The notes under the pieces are model-generated. The model saw only the letters and a list, made by a program, of their open reading frames with translations. It was not told where the DNA came from and did no database searches. Below are positions 8,136 to 17,898 of a stretch of 64,000 nt of DNA, piece by piece (the stretch's first letter is position 1; the number at the start of each line of letters is the position of its first letter). A program made the translations under genes and the position numbers. This stretch comes from Mucilaginibacter ginsenosidivorax. GTDB lineage: Bacteria; Bacteroidota; Bacteroidia; Sphingobacteriales; Sphingobacteriaceae. Location of the stretch: contig NZ_CP042437.1 of NCBI RefSeq assembly GCF_007971525.1, positions 6,324,001 to 6,388,000 of the forward strand, in the 5' to 3' direction.

Positions 8136-11100
8136 ATGAAAAATTATTATTTAAAAATTAACGTTGCCATTATTCTTATTGCCTGTTCAGGCTCTGTTAA
8201 TCTAATGGCGCAAACCTCGGCTGAAGCAAATGAATATAATAAAGTATCCATCGCGTCGCCCACGGCCGGCTCTCTTGCTAAATTTGTGGATATTCCCGTG
8301 AGCCTACATACAGGGATACCGGATATCAATATTCCTTTGTATACGCTACAGCAGGGGGCTTTATCGCTGCCTATAAGCATGAGCTATCACGCATCGGGCT
8401 TAAAAACAGTTGAACCTGCAGGTTGGGTGGGGGCCGGCTGGGCACTCAACGCAGGGGGAGTAATCACGCGTTCGGTAAGGGGAACGCCTGATGAGAAAGC
8501 GACAGTGAATGGCTTTCAGCATACCGGTTTTTTCAGCGATCACGGATACACTAGTCATCTGCTGGAAACAGGTTATCCGCTGAATGACCCGAATGATCCA
8601 TATCCTGCCGATACTCGGCCCGATAGCGGTTACCGGGTTAACTATCAGCGTTTCGTATCTGGCGAGTTTGATTCAGAACCCGACTTGTTCTTTTTTAATT
8701 TCGGGGGCTATTCGGGGAAATTCTATTTTAATGATGATCGCACGCCCATGCTGTTGCCAGAACAGGATATTAAAATAGAATACAATTACACCGAGGGTTC
8801 CGCACTAAGCATCCAGGGCTTTACTTTGACTACGCCCGATGGCGTAAAATACTATTTTGGTGCAACTCCCTCTACAACGGATGTCGATCCAATTGAATAT
8901 ACCAAGGTGTTTACCTCACAGAACGGACTGGGCTGGGATAAAGTGATATCAAGCTGGTACCTCAACAAGATAGTATCTGCCGACGGCTATAATACCATTA
9001 CGTTAAACTATCGCGCCGCCAACTACAGTTACTATACTATCTCTACCAACGTTGAGGGAAGTTTTGGCGCACGGGGGTACAAGCAAGTGCGGAACTATGT
9101 AAATGGCGTTGAGCTTGATAACATCATGTCAGCAAACGGTCAGGTCAATTTTATTCCGGCAACAACGGCAAGGCAAGATCTTTCCAGCTCCAATACCGAC
9201 GGTATAGAAGCCGTAAACACCACCGCAAAAGCCTTGGCTCGAATCGATGTCCTTCAAAAAAATGGCCAAGCGTTGCTCAAAAGCTTTAATTTCTCTTACG
9301 ATTATTTTGTGGATAACACCACGACCATCGCCTCCAACTTCAGCAACTTAACAACAGATAAAACGAGACTAAAGTTGCTGAGTATACAGGAAAAAAGCAG
9401 CAACGGAATTGCTAATCCGCCGTATAAGTTTGATTATTTTACGGAATTGGTACCCCGTAGGATGAGTTTTGCTCAAGATCATTGGGGTTTTATCAATGGC
9501 GTAACAACAAACGGCGATAACCTCATCGCTACTTTTTACAATACCAATAATACGCAGGCAACAGTGACCGGCGCCGACCGAGACCCCAAATGGCCGGCAA
9601 TGCGTGGGGGCACTTTAAGTAAAATTACGTTCCCTACGGGCGGGTATAACATTTACGAGTATGAGCCTAACCAAGTTTATACAACTACAATTTCGGGAAC
9701 GAACGGGACCAGGACTTCTGTGCAAAGCATAAGCGTTGGTTACGACGGCGGCCAAACTACCAAGACCAATTCCGTCATCCAGGCGATTGACTATCACCAG
9801 TATGCTTTCGATGTTTCAAATGGCAATTACGGCGGTGCCGGTCATCTTAATATTTATAATAGCAACAACGCATTGGTTGACCAGGTAAATCTGAATAATA
9901 ATGAAACGAAAGAGCTTATCCGCAATTACACTCCTGGGAATTACAAGTTTGAAATCATTAAAGAGAATGCCTATGGTGGAAACGGTGTTCAGCTGAGTAT
10001 TTACCAGTTAGCAGGCGCAGCAACTAGCGTAAATGCGATGGTGGGAGGGCTAAGAATTAAATCAATTACCCAGAGTAGTGGCAACGGTAGCCCCGATATG
10101 GTAACGAGCTATAACTACAATGATGGCCAGAGCAGCCTTTCTACCGGAGTTCTTTTTGGTAAACCCACTGTGGCGCAGGTATTGCGTAATGATATTGATA
10201 AAAACTATTTTCAGGTAGACGCCGTAACCCACCAAACAGATATTTATGCCGAAGGCTGTCCTGTTAGCCCCGGATCGACTTTACAGTACCTCACATCAGC
10301 CGGTAGTGTGCGCGCCATGAACTCCACTCAGGGTAGTCACATAGGCTATAAAAAAGTAACCGTTGCCCAAACGGGTAATGGCTACAGTGTTTCGATGTTT
10401 AATACCGATGGCGAAAATGACATCAGCCGCGATGATATTGTAAACCGCACCATAGTGACCACACCAAACACTTGTACAAGTGATATCCCCAATTATCCTG
10501 CGGCACCGGAACCTAATAGTTTTAATCGCGGCCAATTGCAATACAAGGCAGATTATAGTGAAAGTGGCACCTTGTTAGACGATGCTTCTTTCACTACTGT
10601 GTATCAGGATAACCCGATGACTACGCCAGCTTTTGTAATTGTTGGTAATCCTACAAGTAGTAATATCCCATCTTTTTTTACATGGTATGATCAAAAGACA
10701 GGCCGTAAAGTAAAAGAGACGGTGGTGAAAAACATTTACACAGTCAATGGTACGGTTACCAACCAGGAAGACTCATATTTTGATAGCCCGTATCATCACC
10801 AGCTAACCAAAAAAACTACTACTAATTCTGCTGGAGATGCCTTGGAAACGCGATATCGTTATGTGCCGGATTATAGGCTAAGCAATGTTGATGGCTTAAG
10901 CGATGGCCTTGCCAATTACCAGGCGCAATTAACTCCCGTTAATAGTACATTTAATTCAAGTATATCAAGTTGCAGCGGGAGCGTAGGATGCCAGCGTAGC
11001 GCATGGTATGACTATACTATCGGACTGGCACATAAGCGAGAGGATTTCAACAGCTACCGAATCGCTAATTTTACAGGTAGCGGTAATACTTACAGTGCAC

Positions 11101-12410
11101 AGCTCCTCACCGCAGTAACCAATGTTGGTCCCGATCTGAAGCCATTGATAGCCATGCGCACGCAAAATAATTACCAGCCAGTGGAAACTACTAATCTTAA
11201 AAATGGCAACGTAATTAGTTCAACTCTTTATACTTATGATTACTTCCCAACGTCGCAAAACCAGATTTATCTTTCTAAAATAAGCAAAACCGATTTCTTT
11301 ATTCCGCCAACCAGTTTTACCTATACAGGTACTGGAACAGATAATTATTCGCTGGTTAAAGATGCGTCGTACAATGAAAAGGCGACTTTTAATTATGCCT
11401 TTGGCAACACAGCCCAGGTCAATATTCAGGGCATTCCGTCAGCGGCCTATCAGTGGGGCTACAATGCCGCTTACCCCGTGGCTAAAGTAAATGCTTCTAA
11501 AGTCAATGATATCTTTTTTGATGGCTTCGAAGAAGCGGGAGGGAATAGTACTGTTTATAAAACCGGGCACTATAGCCACACCGGGGGATACAATAAAACG
11601 CTTAGCGGTTTAGATGCAGGTAATTACATGTTAACGTATTGGCTAAATACCTCCGGCAATAATTGGTCAATACAAAGTGTTCCTGTTACTGTTACAGGAA
11701 CTTCTTATACAATTGCTATCCCCAGCGGGCAGATAGACGATGTACGTTTTTACCCACAAGGTTCACAGATGACTTCTTACACCTACGACCCTGAAATTGG
11801 AATGACGAGCAGTACCGATGGGAAAGGATTAGTTACGTATTACGAATATGATTCTTTTCAGCGGTTATTGAATATTAAAGATAAAGATCTGGCCATCGTT
11901 AGCAATTATAATTACAACTACGCGATACCTCCGGTTATAACCTATAGCAGCGCAGCGCAGTCCGGGAGTTTTACCCGTAATAATTGTGGCGCGGGTTATA
12001 TTTCCAGCCCCGTTACTTTTACCGTTCAGGCCGGGGCTTATAGTTCTACGATATCACAGAGTGATGCAGATCAGCAAGCGCTGAATTACCTTAATGCCAA
12101 TGGGCAGGCCTATGCCAATGTTAACGGAACGTGTATGCAGAGCTTTGCGGTTACGCTTAATAATTATACGAATACTGGCTACAAAGTGTATTTTTCAAAC
12201 AGTTCAACCTCATTAACTTTTAGCTTCTCTGACTCCGGGAGTAGCACCATACAGGTTCCTGCGGGTACTTATTCTGTAGATGTATACCCAACTGGCGCAT
12301 ATGTTAATCACACCATTACATGCGGTTCGCAATCAGTAACGGCACCGCGAAATGTATTTTCAGGTGTGGTCATCGCCTCTGGTAGTAATTTATCCATAAC
12401 CGTTAACTAA
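8136..12410 (+). CDS. RHS-A1: large secreted RHS/SpvB-like protein with DUF5977-like domain
   Basis: The protein has 1424 residues and a signal peptide ending near LMAQ (residue 26). The N-terminal block (about 35-130) has P-V-S-L-H-T-G-I-P-D-I-N-I-P and W-x-G-A-G-W-A-L-N-A-G-G-V-I-T-R-x-x-R-G-x-P-D-E, the pattern of SpvB/TcB-type and RHS cocoon shells. A long beta-strand/YD-like region follows, with D-H-W-G-F and F-P-T-G-G-Y-x-x-Y-E-(Y/F) motifs. A lectin-like insert containing DGFEEAGG and IDDVRFYP lies near 1122-1210, followed by an RHS-type TYYEYDSFQRLLNIKDKD. A DUF5977-like domain lies at about 1270-1335 (NNCGAGY, SQSDADQQALNYL). A final beta domain of about 90 residues is unique to this copy. 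It is probably a shell subunit acting with RHS-B1, 20 bp downstream. Confidence 0.8.
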   Translation: MKNYYLKINVAIILIACSGSVNLMAQTSAEANEYNKVSIASPTAGSLAKFVDIPVSLHTGIPDINIPLYTLQQGALSLPISMSYHASGLKTVEPAGWVGAGWALNAGGVITRSVRGTPDEKATVNGFQHTGFFSDHGYTSHLLETGYPLNDPNDPYPADTRPDSGYRVNYQRFVSGEFDSEPDLFFFNFGGYSGKFYFNDDRTPMLLPEQDIKIEYNYTEGSALSIQGFTLTTPDGVKYYFGATPSTTDVDPIEYTKVFTSQNGLGWDKVISSWYLNKIVSADGYNTITLNYRAANYSYYTISTNVEGSFGARGYKQVRNYVNGVELDNIMSANGQVNFIPATTARQDLSSSNTDGIEAVNTTAKALARIDVLQKNGQALLKSFNFSYDYFVDNTTTIASNFSNLTTDKTRLKLLSIQEKSSNGIANPPYKFDYFTELVPRRMSFAQDHWGFINGVTTNGDNLIATFYNTNNTQATVTGADRDPKWPAMRGGTLSKITFPTGGYNIYEYEPNQVYTTTISGTNGTRTSVQSISVGYDGGQTTKTNSVIQAIDYHQYAFDVSNGNYGGAGHLNIYNSNNALVDQVNLNNNETKELIRNYTPGNYKFEIIKENAYGGNGVQLSIYQLAGAATSVNAMVGGLRIKSITQSSGNGSPDMVTSYNYNDGQSSLSTGVLFGKPTVAQVLRNDIDKNYFQVDAVTHQTDIYAEGCPVSPGSTLQYLTSAGSVRAMNSTQGSHIGYKKVTVAQTGNGYSVSMFNTDGENDISRDDIVNRTIVTTPNTCTSDIPNYPAAPEPNSFNRGQLQYKADYSESGTLLDDASFTTVYQDNPMTTPAFVIVGNPTSSNIPSFFTWYDQKTGRKVKETVVKNIYTVNGTVTNQEDSYFDSPYHHQLTKKTTTNSAGDALETRYRYVPDYRLSNVDGLSDGLANYQAQLTPVNSTFNSSISSCSGSVGCQRSAWYDYTIGLAHKREDFNSYRIANFTGSGNTYSAQLLTAVTNVGPDLKPLIAMRTQNNYQPVETTNLKNGNVISSTLYTYDYFPTSQNQIYLSKISKTDFFIPPTSFTYTGTGTDNYSLVKDASYNEKATFNYAFGNTAQVNIQGIPSAAYQWGYNAAYPVAKVNASKVNDIFFDGFEEAGGNSTVYKTGHYSHTGGYNKTLSGLDAGNYMLTYWLNTSGNNWSIQSVPVTVTGTSYTIAIPSGQIDDVRFYPQGSQMTSYTYDPEIGMTSSTDGKGLVTYYEYDSFQRLLNIKDKDLAIVSNYNYNYAIPPVITYSSAAQSGSFTRNNCGAGYISSPVTFTVQAGAYSSTISQSDADQQALNYLNANGQAYANVNGTCMQSFAVTLNNYTNTGYKVYFSNSSTSLTFSFSDSGSSTIQVPAGTYSVDVYPTGAYVNHTITCGSQSVTAPRNVFSGVVIASGSNLSITVN

Positions 12411-12429
12411 CCTTAAATATTTTATCAAG

Positions 12430-15400
12430 ATGACAATAACTCGATTGAAGAATGTTAATATGAATAAGATTTATAAAATATTTTTTGTTTTTTTGGGCTT
12501 GTTTCTTCGCCAGTCATTGGATGTTTGTTATGCCCAAGCCCCCAGTTATGTGAGTACCATGACAGGCACACCAGTTGCGGGTTCGTATTATAATAACAGC
12601 AACATTACTATAAACCCAACATTTAGTTTTACCGCGGGCACGGGCAGCAGCCTGAGTTTGTTTATTACTGCTCCTGATTGTGTCCCGATAAATGCAAACC
12701 CAAGTACCGCGCAAAACTATATTATAACATCGGTACCCCGCATCGGTGGTATTACCGACCCTTCCGGCCTGGTTAATCGTAGTACTTGCGATTTGATGCA
12801 GACCGTGCAATATTTTGATGGACTTGGCCGAAAGTTGCAGATTGTACAGGTAAAAGGATCGCCTGCTGATAAGGATTTCATACAACCGGTAATTTATGAT
12901 CAATTTGGGCGCGAAGCCTTCAAGTACCTCCCGTACACGCTTACTACCGAAACAAGCGATGGCAGCTATAAGGCAAATGCGTTAACAGCGGGTTATGGTG
13001 TCTCAGCTTTTTACAATCCTGCAAACACAGCTGCCGCACAAACGCAGCTTGCCGGGGCAATTTCGCATATTAACAGCCCTTATGGCCAAACCATTTTTGA
13101 ACCGTCGCCGCTAAACCGGGTAACAGAGCAAGGTGCTCCCGGCGATACCTGGCAGCCTAATTTAACCAATGCGGACCTGAGCCATACCGACCGTGTAGCT
13201 TACGCTACTAATGATAATACAGATATTGCCAATATAGCCACAACATTTAAGGCAATGTTGTATAAAGTAAATATTGGTACAGATGGTACCCGCACCCTTG
13301 TAAATGCCGGAGCCAGTGCCTATACTAACGGCCAGTTATATGTAACGATCAGTAAAGACGCAAACTGGCAGTCGGGCGATCTGCGGGCGGGGACGGTGCA
13401 AACGTTTAAGGATAAGATGGGCCATGTAGTATTAAAAAGGAGTTTTAATAAAAAGCCCGACAACAGCATCGAGATGCTATCTACTTATTATGTATATGAT
13501 GATTATGGCAACCTGGCTTTTGTATTGCCCCCCGGCGCGTTGCCCGATGGCGGCACCATTAGTTCAACCACACTTGATTTTTGGTGTTACCAGTACCGTT
13601 ATGATGAGCGGGGCAGGCTGGTAGAAAAAAAGCTGCCAGGTAAAGGAAAAGAATTTATAGTTTACAATACGCTTAACCAGGTTGTTATGACTCAGGATGC
13701 CAACCAGCGTGGCAACACCAACCAGACCGGCACAAATCCGCAATGGTCGGTCATTAAATACGATGCGCAGGGCCGGGTTGTAGTAACCGGGTTGTATACT
13801 GACGCTGGGAGTGCGGCCGGGACCGAAAACAGGACAGGTATACAGGCCGCCGTAACCAATAATGCCAACCTTTGGGAAAACCGGATAGCCGGGGGCAACG
13901 GTTACAATACATCGGCAGGTGTTTACCTTGCTTACCCAACAACCCTTAACACTACACTTGGCGTTAATTACTATGATAATTATACCATTCCATCGCTTCC
14001 CGGTGTTTTTGATAAGCATGCAGAGGCTGGTATGAGCACGATGACGACCGGCTTACCAACCGCCAGCCTGGTTAAAATACTCGACGGAACCACTGGCAAT
14101 AATAACATGTTGTGGAATGTAAGTTATTACGATGACTTTGGCCGCAATATCCGCGGCTTTTCAGAACATTTTAAAGGTGGCCTGGTAAGTGTAAATAATT
14201 ATGACGAAATTAAAAGCACGTATGATTTTACAAGTGCTGTACTTACCAATAGCCGTGTAAATTACATCAATAGTAGCAGCAATACAGCAACGCAGTCTGT
14301 AGCGGTAAATTTAGCATACGATTATGACCATTTGGGCAGAAAATTGCGTACCTGGCAAGGTATTAATGGTAACACTATTTTGCTTAACTCCTATGTTTAT
14401 AATGAAATTGGCCAGGTATCTGAAAAAAACCTGCACTCGGCAGATAACGGAAAAACATTTGTACAAAGTGTTGATTACCGGTACAATAACCGGGGCTGGC
14501 TTAAAAGCATCAATAATGCTGCTTTAAACAATGCCGATCCACTGATTAATAACGACACCAACGATGCATTTGGCGAAGAGGTATCCTATGACGATTACGG
14601 CACCACTGCCTTAAAACAATACAATGGAAACATCAGCGCGGTAAGCTGGCAGGGCAAAAAACAGCCGTCGGGCCTGGCAGCGCAAATTGTGCAGGGGTAT
14701 GAGTACAGTTACGATAAACTTAACCGGCTTACCCTGGCCAACTATACCACAACCGGGCTCACGGGCCGGTATAATGAGGCTATTACTTATGATGCCATGG
14801 GCAATATTAAGAAACTGAACCGTTACCGCGATAACAATGGCCTAACACCTATTGACCAGCTTACCTATCTATACGATAACGGCGATAACAGTAATAGGTT
14901 ACTGTCGGTAACCGACATAAGCGGTAGCGATGAGGGGCAGCTAAACGGCACAGCGGGTTATACCTATGATAATAATGGAAATTTGCGGGTTGATAATAAA
15001 AAACAACTTACCTTTACTTATAATCATTTAAATTTACCATATACCGTAACGCCCGCTACAGGCAGCGCAATTACCTACATATATGATGCAACAGGGCGCA
15101 AATTACGCAAGGTAATAACAGGCGGCAACCGGGATTATATAAACGGTATAGAGTATGATGCTGCGGGCAGCCTGGTTTTTTTGGCCACTGAAGAAGGACG
15201 TGCGAGGCCGAATGCGAGTGGCTATTTTTATGAATACACACTGAAGGACCACCTGGGTAATACGCGGGTGCTTATAGGGCAGGACGGACAGGTAGCGCAG
15301 CAAACGGATTATTATGCCTTTGGGTTGGAAATGAACCGCGGGGGCGTGGTGGTTCCCAACCCGGATAATAAATATAAATATAACGGGAAGGAGTTGCAGG

Positions 15401-16371
15401 ATGAATTGAGTATGAATCTTTACGATTATGGGGCACGCTTTTATGACCCCGCGATCGCAAGGTGGACAAACACGGATCCCTTGGCCGAAAAAAACAAGAG
15501 GTGGTCTGGCTATAACTATGCAGCGAACAACCCCGTTAGATTTATAGATCCGGATGGAATGGAGGATAAACCTGCTGTCGGAGCAGACGGTTTGACCGAC
15601 GATCAATGGATTGAATCTTCAAATCCTTCATCTGATCCTAACTTATCAAGTGCATTTAAGGAAGTAAATAAAGAGGACGAACAAAAAAAAGAAAAAACTA
15701 ATGCAACTACTTCAAGTAATCAATCAACAAGTAGTAATGGCGGTGGAATAATAATTAATGGTATAATTATTCCTATACCGGGAATGACTACCTTTATAGT
15801 AATTGTAGGACATTATGATTTAAGTAAAATTGTAATTGGCTTTCAAACTTCCGGTGCTGCTACTGGTGCATCGGTATTTGGTACTAGTGGTAATGGTTAT
15901 ATACAAAGTGCTATGTTTTTAGGCGGCCCATTTAAGGGATATTGGTATGATTACCTCGGAATTGAAGGCCAAATCATTGCTGAAACAGCGGCTGAAGGAA
16001 GCGTAGGGTTAGGAAGAAGCTATTTTATTGCATTTAATAATCCCAAATCTGCTCCAGAAACCGACACTCCCGATGGCTTCGCTGGAGCATATGTTGGAGG
16101 TGGGGCTATGGTGGGATGGAAGCCTTTATTAGGTGACGTAAATGTAACTGGTCAATATTCAAAATCAAAAGATGGAGCTTGGACCGTATTAAGTTTCGGT
16201 GCATCTGTAGCTATTGGTCCGTCAATCGGACTTCTATCAACTGGTAGTATAGGTGCCGAAGGCCATATGGGAACAACTAAACTAATTGGAGGCACACCAA
16301 TACCAACTGGTAAAAGGTCCATTTTTGGAATAATGGCTAATTGGGCGTTACATTTATACATGGGCCTATAA
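12430..16371 (+). CDS. RHS-B1: RHS core protein with unknown Gly-rich C-terminal tip
   Basis: It has up to 1313 residues. ATG 12460 is an equally good start and puts the signal peptide (MNKIYKIFFVFLGLFL) at the N-terminus. A DUF6443-like domain comes first (P-R-x-G-G-I-T, QTVQYFDGLGRKLQ, DQFGREAFKYLPY), then YD repeats, then the RHS-associated core at about 933-1043 (YTLKDHLGNTRVLIGQDG, YNGKELQDEL, YDYGARFYDP, RWTNTDPLAEKN, FIDPDGMED). The tip (1044-1313) is a Lys/Glu linker and a glycine- and small-residue-rich domain with no catalytic motif I can name. Tip DNA is markedly more AT-rich than the core, consistent with acquisition. By analogy with TcC and polymorphic RHS toxins the tip is the effector; that is inference. 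Confidence 0.82.
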   Translation: MTITRLKNVNMNKIYKIFFVFLGLFLRQSLDVCYAQAPSYVSTMTGTPVAGSYYNNSNITINPTFSFTAGTGSSLSLFITAPDCVPINANPSTAQNYIITSVPRIGGITDPSGLVNRSTCDLMQTVQYFDGLGRKLQIVQVKGSPADKDFIQPVIYDQFGREAFKYLPYTLTTETSDGSYKANALTAGYGVSAFYNPANTAAAQTQLAGAISHINSPYGQTIFEPSPLNRVTEQGAPGDTWQPNLTNADLSHTDRVAYATNDNTDIANIATTFKAMLYKVNIGTDGTRTLVNAGASAYTNGQLYVTISKDANWQSGDLRAGTVQTFKDKMGHVVLKRSFNKKPDNSIEMLSTYYVYDDYGNLAFVLPPGALPDGGTISSTTLDFWCYQYRYDERGRLVEKKLPGKGKEFIVYNTLNQVVMTQDANQRGNTNQTGTNPQWSVIKYDAQGRVVVTGLYTDAGSAAGTENRTGIQAAVTNNANLWENRIAGGNGYNTSAGVYLAYPTTLNTTLGVNYYDNYTIPSLPGVFDKHAEAGMSTMTTGLPTASLVKILDGTTGNNNMLWNVSYYDDFGRNIRGFSEHFKGGLVSVNNYDEIKSTYDFTSAVLTNSRVNYINSSSNTATQSVAVNLAYDYDHLGRKLRTWQGINGNTILLNSYVYNEIGQVSEKNLHSADNGKTFVQSVDYRYNNRGWLKSINNAALNNADPLINNDTNDAFGEEVSYDDYGTTALKQYNGNISAVSWQGKKQPSGLAAQIVQGYEYSYDKLNRLTLANYTTTGLTGRYNEAITYDAMGNIKKLNRYRDNNGLTPIDQLTYLYDNGDNSNRLLSVTDISGSDEGQLNGTAGYTYDNNGNLRVDNKKQLTFTYNHLNLPYTVTPATGSAITYIYDATGRKLRKVITGGNRDYINGIEYDAAGSLVFLATEEGRARPNASGYFYEYTLKDHLGNTRVLIGQDGQVAQQTDYYAFGLEMNRGGVVVPNPDNKYKYNGKELQDELSMNLYDYGARFYDPAIARWTNTDPLAEKNKRWSGYNYAANNPVRFIDPDGMEDKPAVGADGLTDDQWIESSNPSSDPNLSSAFKEVNKEDEQKKEKTNATTSSNQSTSSNGGGIIINGIIIPIPGMTTFIVIVGHYDLSKIVIGFQTSGAATGASVFGTSGNGYIQSAMFLGGPFKGYWYDYLGIEGQIIAETAAEGSVGLGRSYFIAFNNPKSAPETDTPDGFAGAYVGGGAMVGWKPLLGDVNVTGQYSKSKDGAWTVLSFGASVAIGPSIGLLSTGSIGAEGHMGTTKLIGGTPIPTGKRSIFGIMANWALHLYMGL

Positions 16372-16412
16372 TTGTTAAAAAAATTAAATTTATTATTTAC
16401 ATATCTCAAAAG

Positions 16413-16877
16413 ATGAACACCAAAACTAAAGGAATATTTTTCATTTTATTCTTTCTGATTGCCATCATTGTAATTTTCATTATTGTATTCAATCTGCAAT
16501 CTAATAGGTCAGATCAAGTTGATAAAGATAGACTTGCCCTTACCGGAAATGTTCAATTTAAAGGGAAAGTGATAAAATCTAAAATTTACGAATATGCAGG
16601 AAAGAATTATTATATGATTTGTATTCAGTTGGACACTTGTAATGTTAAAAAATTCTATGTTTTTAATGAGCGGAGCGCACTTAAAATTAAAAATAATATT
16701 GCAACTATATCGGCGGGCGTTTTTGTTCCTTATTATGGTGTAGTAAATTATGTAGAAGTGAACATCAAAAACAATAAAAAAATAAAATTCTTTTACAAAA
16801 CAGGAGATATTCATGAGTATGAATTGAATCTTGCAAACAATGGACTATCAGAAAATGATATGAATCTCTGTGATTAA
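16413..16877 (+). CDS. Membrane-anchored small protein, probable immunity to RHS-B1 tip
   Basis: The start at 16413 gives MNTKTKGIFFILFFLIAIIV, one strongly hydrophobic N-terminal helix (about residues 8-29) and a soluble domain of about 120 residues outside the cytoplasm. The soluble part is rich in Lys, Asn and beta-prone residues and matches no family I recognise. It lies 41 bp after the toxin-tip gene and is very AT-rich like the tip, the usual arrangement of effector and cognate immunity genes. A membrane-anchored periplasmic protein suggests the tip acts in the envelope. Earlier in-frame starts (from 16341) overlap RHS-B1 and would spoil the signal anchor. Confidence 0.6.
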   Translation: MNTKTKGIFFILFFLIAIIVIFIIVFNLQSNRSDQVDKDRLALTGNVQFKGKVIKSKIYEYAGKNYYMICIQLDTCNVKKFYVFNERSALKIKNNIATISAGVFVPYYGVVNYVEVNIKNNKKIKFFYKTGDIHEYELNLANNGLSENDMNLCD

Positions 16878-16893
16878 TATATAGCTGTTAATT

Positions 16894-17022
16894 CCCCCAG
16901 CTACCGCAAGCGTTTTGTCGCTGCCGCAAGGCTCCAGCCTTGTGCCCCGCTGATAGGTAAACCCCATGCTAAGTAATGAATATGCAAATCCCGGATGTTT
17001 GTTTCATCCGGGATTTTGTATT
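16894..17022 (+). repeat. REP-like repeat, copy A
   Basis: The unit begins CCCCAGCTACCGCAAGCG, has a second CTGCCGCAAG, the palindrome CAAGGCTCCAGCCTTG, then GCTGATAGGTAAAC, and ends in a terminator hairpin. It starts 17 bp after the stop of the immunity-type gene and forms the left boundary of the RAYT gene. It lacks the second GC-rich module present in copies C, D and F. Confidence 0.75.
16987..17017 (+). terminator. Terminator hairpin in repeat A
   Basis: ATCCCGGATG (16988-16997) pairs with CATCCGGGAT (17005-17014), a 10-bp perfect stem followed by TTTT. It would end the cassette 1 transcript. Confidence 0.75.
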
Positions 17023-17030
17023 TTTAACCT

Positions 17031-17576
17031 ATGAGTCGTAATTATAAATTCAAAAACCCTGAAGGATTATATTTTGTAAGCTTTGCCACTGTGTTTTGGA
17101 TAGATGTGTTTGTTCGGCTACACTACTTCGACTGTTTGGTGAGGAATCTCAATTATTGTGTCGACAATAAAGGCATGGAAATTTATGCATGGTGCATAAT
17201 GCCGAGCCATGTACACCTGGTTTTTAGATCGACAATTCAAAAACCAGAAGACTTGATCAGAGATTTTAAATCGCTTACGTCAAAACAAATGATAGCCTTA
17301 ATAAAAGACAATAACCAGGAAAGCAGGCGGGAATGGCTGCCAAACTCATTTAAAAAAGCGGGTTTGGCTAATAGCAATAACACCAGCAACCAGTTTTGGC
17401 AGCAGCATAACAAACCTATCGAATTATGGAGTGCGGCGGTAATTGACCAAAAAATTGACTATACGCATAATAACCCGGTTGTAGCAGGTTTCGTAGAAAA
17501 CGACTATGATTATCTGCACAGTAGTGCACGGGATTATGCTGGTACTAAGGGATTGGTAAAAGTAATAATTACGTAG
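17031..17576 (+). CDS. REP-associated tyrosine transposase (RAYT, IS200-like Y1 transposase)
   Basis: This 181-residue protein has the Y1-transposase pattern: an N-terminal (Y/F)-x-F-x-N-P-x-G-x-Y-F-V-S-F-A-T block and a W-C-I-M-P-S-H-V-H-L-V segment carrying the HUH metal motif (His60, His62). A basic central helix follows, and the C-terminal L-H-S-S-A-R-D-Y-A-G segment has conserved tyrosines (Tyr161, Tyr169). RAYTs are domesticated single-strand transposases that process REP palindromes. The gene is bracketed by repeat A in direct and repeat B in inverted orientation, and related repeats follow other immunity genes in this window, the expected genomic signature. Start ATG 17031 is 14 bp after the terminator. 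Confidence 0.88.
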   Translation: MSRNYKFKNPEGLYFVSFATVFWIDVFVRLHYFDCLVRNLNYCVDNKGMEIYAWCIMPSHVHLVFRSTIQKPEDLIRDFKSLTSKQMIALIKDNNQESRREWLPNSFKKAGLANSNNTSNQFWQQHNKPIELWSAAVIDQKIDYTHNNPVVAGFVENDYDYLHSSARDYAGTKGLVKVIIT

Positions 17577-17589
17577 CGCACCGCCCTAA

Positions 17590-17664
17590 AGGCATGGCGT
17601 ATACTTGGCATGTGGGCCACAAGGCTGGAGCCTTGCGGCAGCGAAACACTTGCGGTAGCTGGGG
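17590..17664 (-). repeat. REP-like repeat, copy B (inverted, right of RAYT)
   Basis: Read on the minus strand it gives CCCCAGCTACCGCAAG, CGCTGCCGCAAG, the palindrome CAAGGCTCCAGCCTTG and a GGCATGC-like tail without the terminator hairpin. Together with copy A it forms an inverted pair around the RAYT gene, a BIME-like arrangement. Confidence 0.75.
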
Positions 17665-17691
17665 TAAAAATTGAAGTTATAACAGATAGCT

Positions 17692-17895
17692 ATGGAAGAA
17701 GATTGTAAAAGACCGAATAAGTATTATAAATTTGGTTTGTTTTATGTTGATGAAAGTTCTAAAAGCATAATTGTCGCCGGATCGAACAATCGGTATAGAC
17801 TAAATTATAACAATAAATGGTCGTATTTATTGTGGTGTTTTTTTATTTTGGTCTTGGTTGGTAGAATTCTTGTAAGCTTTGGTGTAATAAAATAG
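17692..17895 (+). CDS. Small single-span membrane protein (orphan)
   Basis: This 67-residue protein has a hydrophilic N-terminus (MEEDCKRPNKYYKFGLFYVD) and one C-terminal membrane helix at about 43-62 (WSYLLWCFFILVLVGRILV). No family is recognised. It sits between repeats B and C, with repeat C beginning 3 bp after its stop, the position held by immunity genes elsewhere in the locus. It may be an orphan immunity gene left from an earlier toxin tip. The evidence is position and intact coding only, so existence as a gene is likely but not certain. Confidence 0.5.
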   Translation: MEEDCKRPNKYYKFGLFYVDESSKSIIVAGSNNRYRLNYNNKWSYLLWCFFILVLVGRILVSFGVIK

Positions 17896-17898
17896 CCA

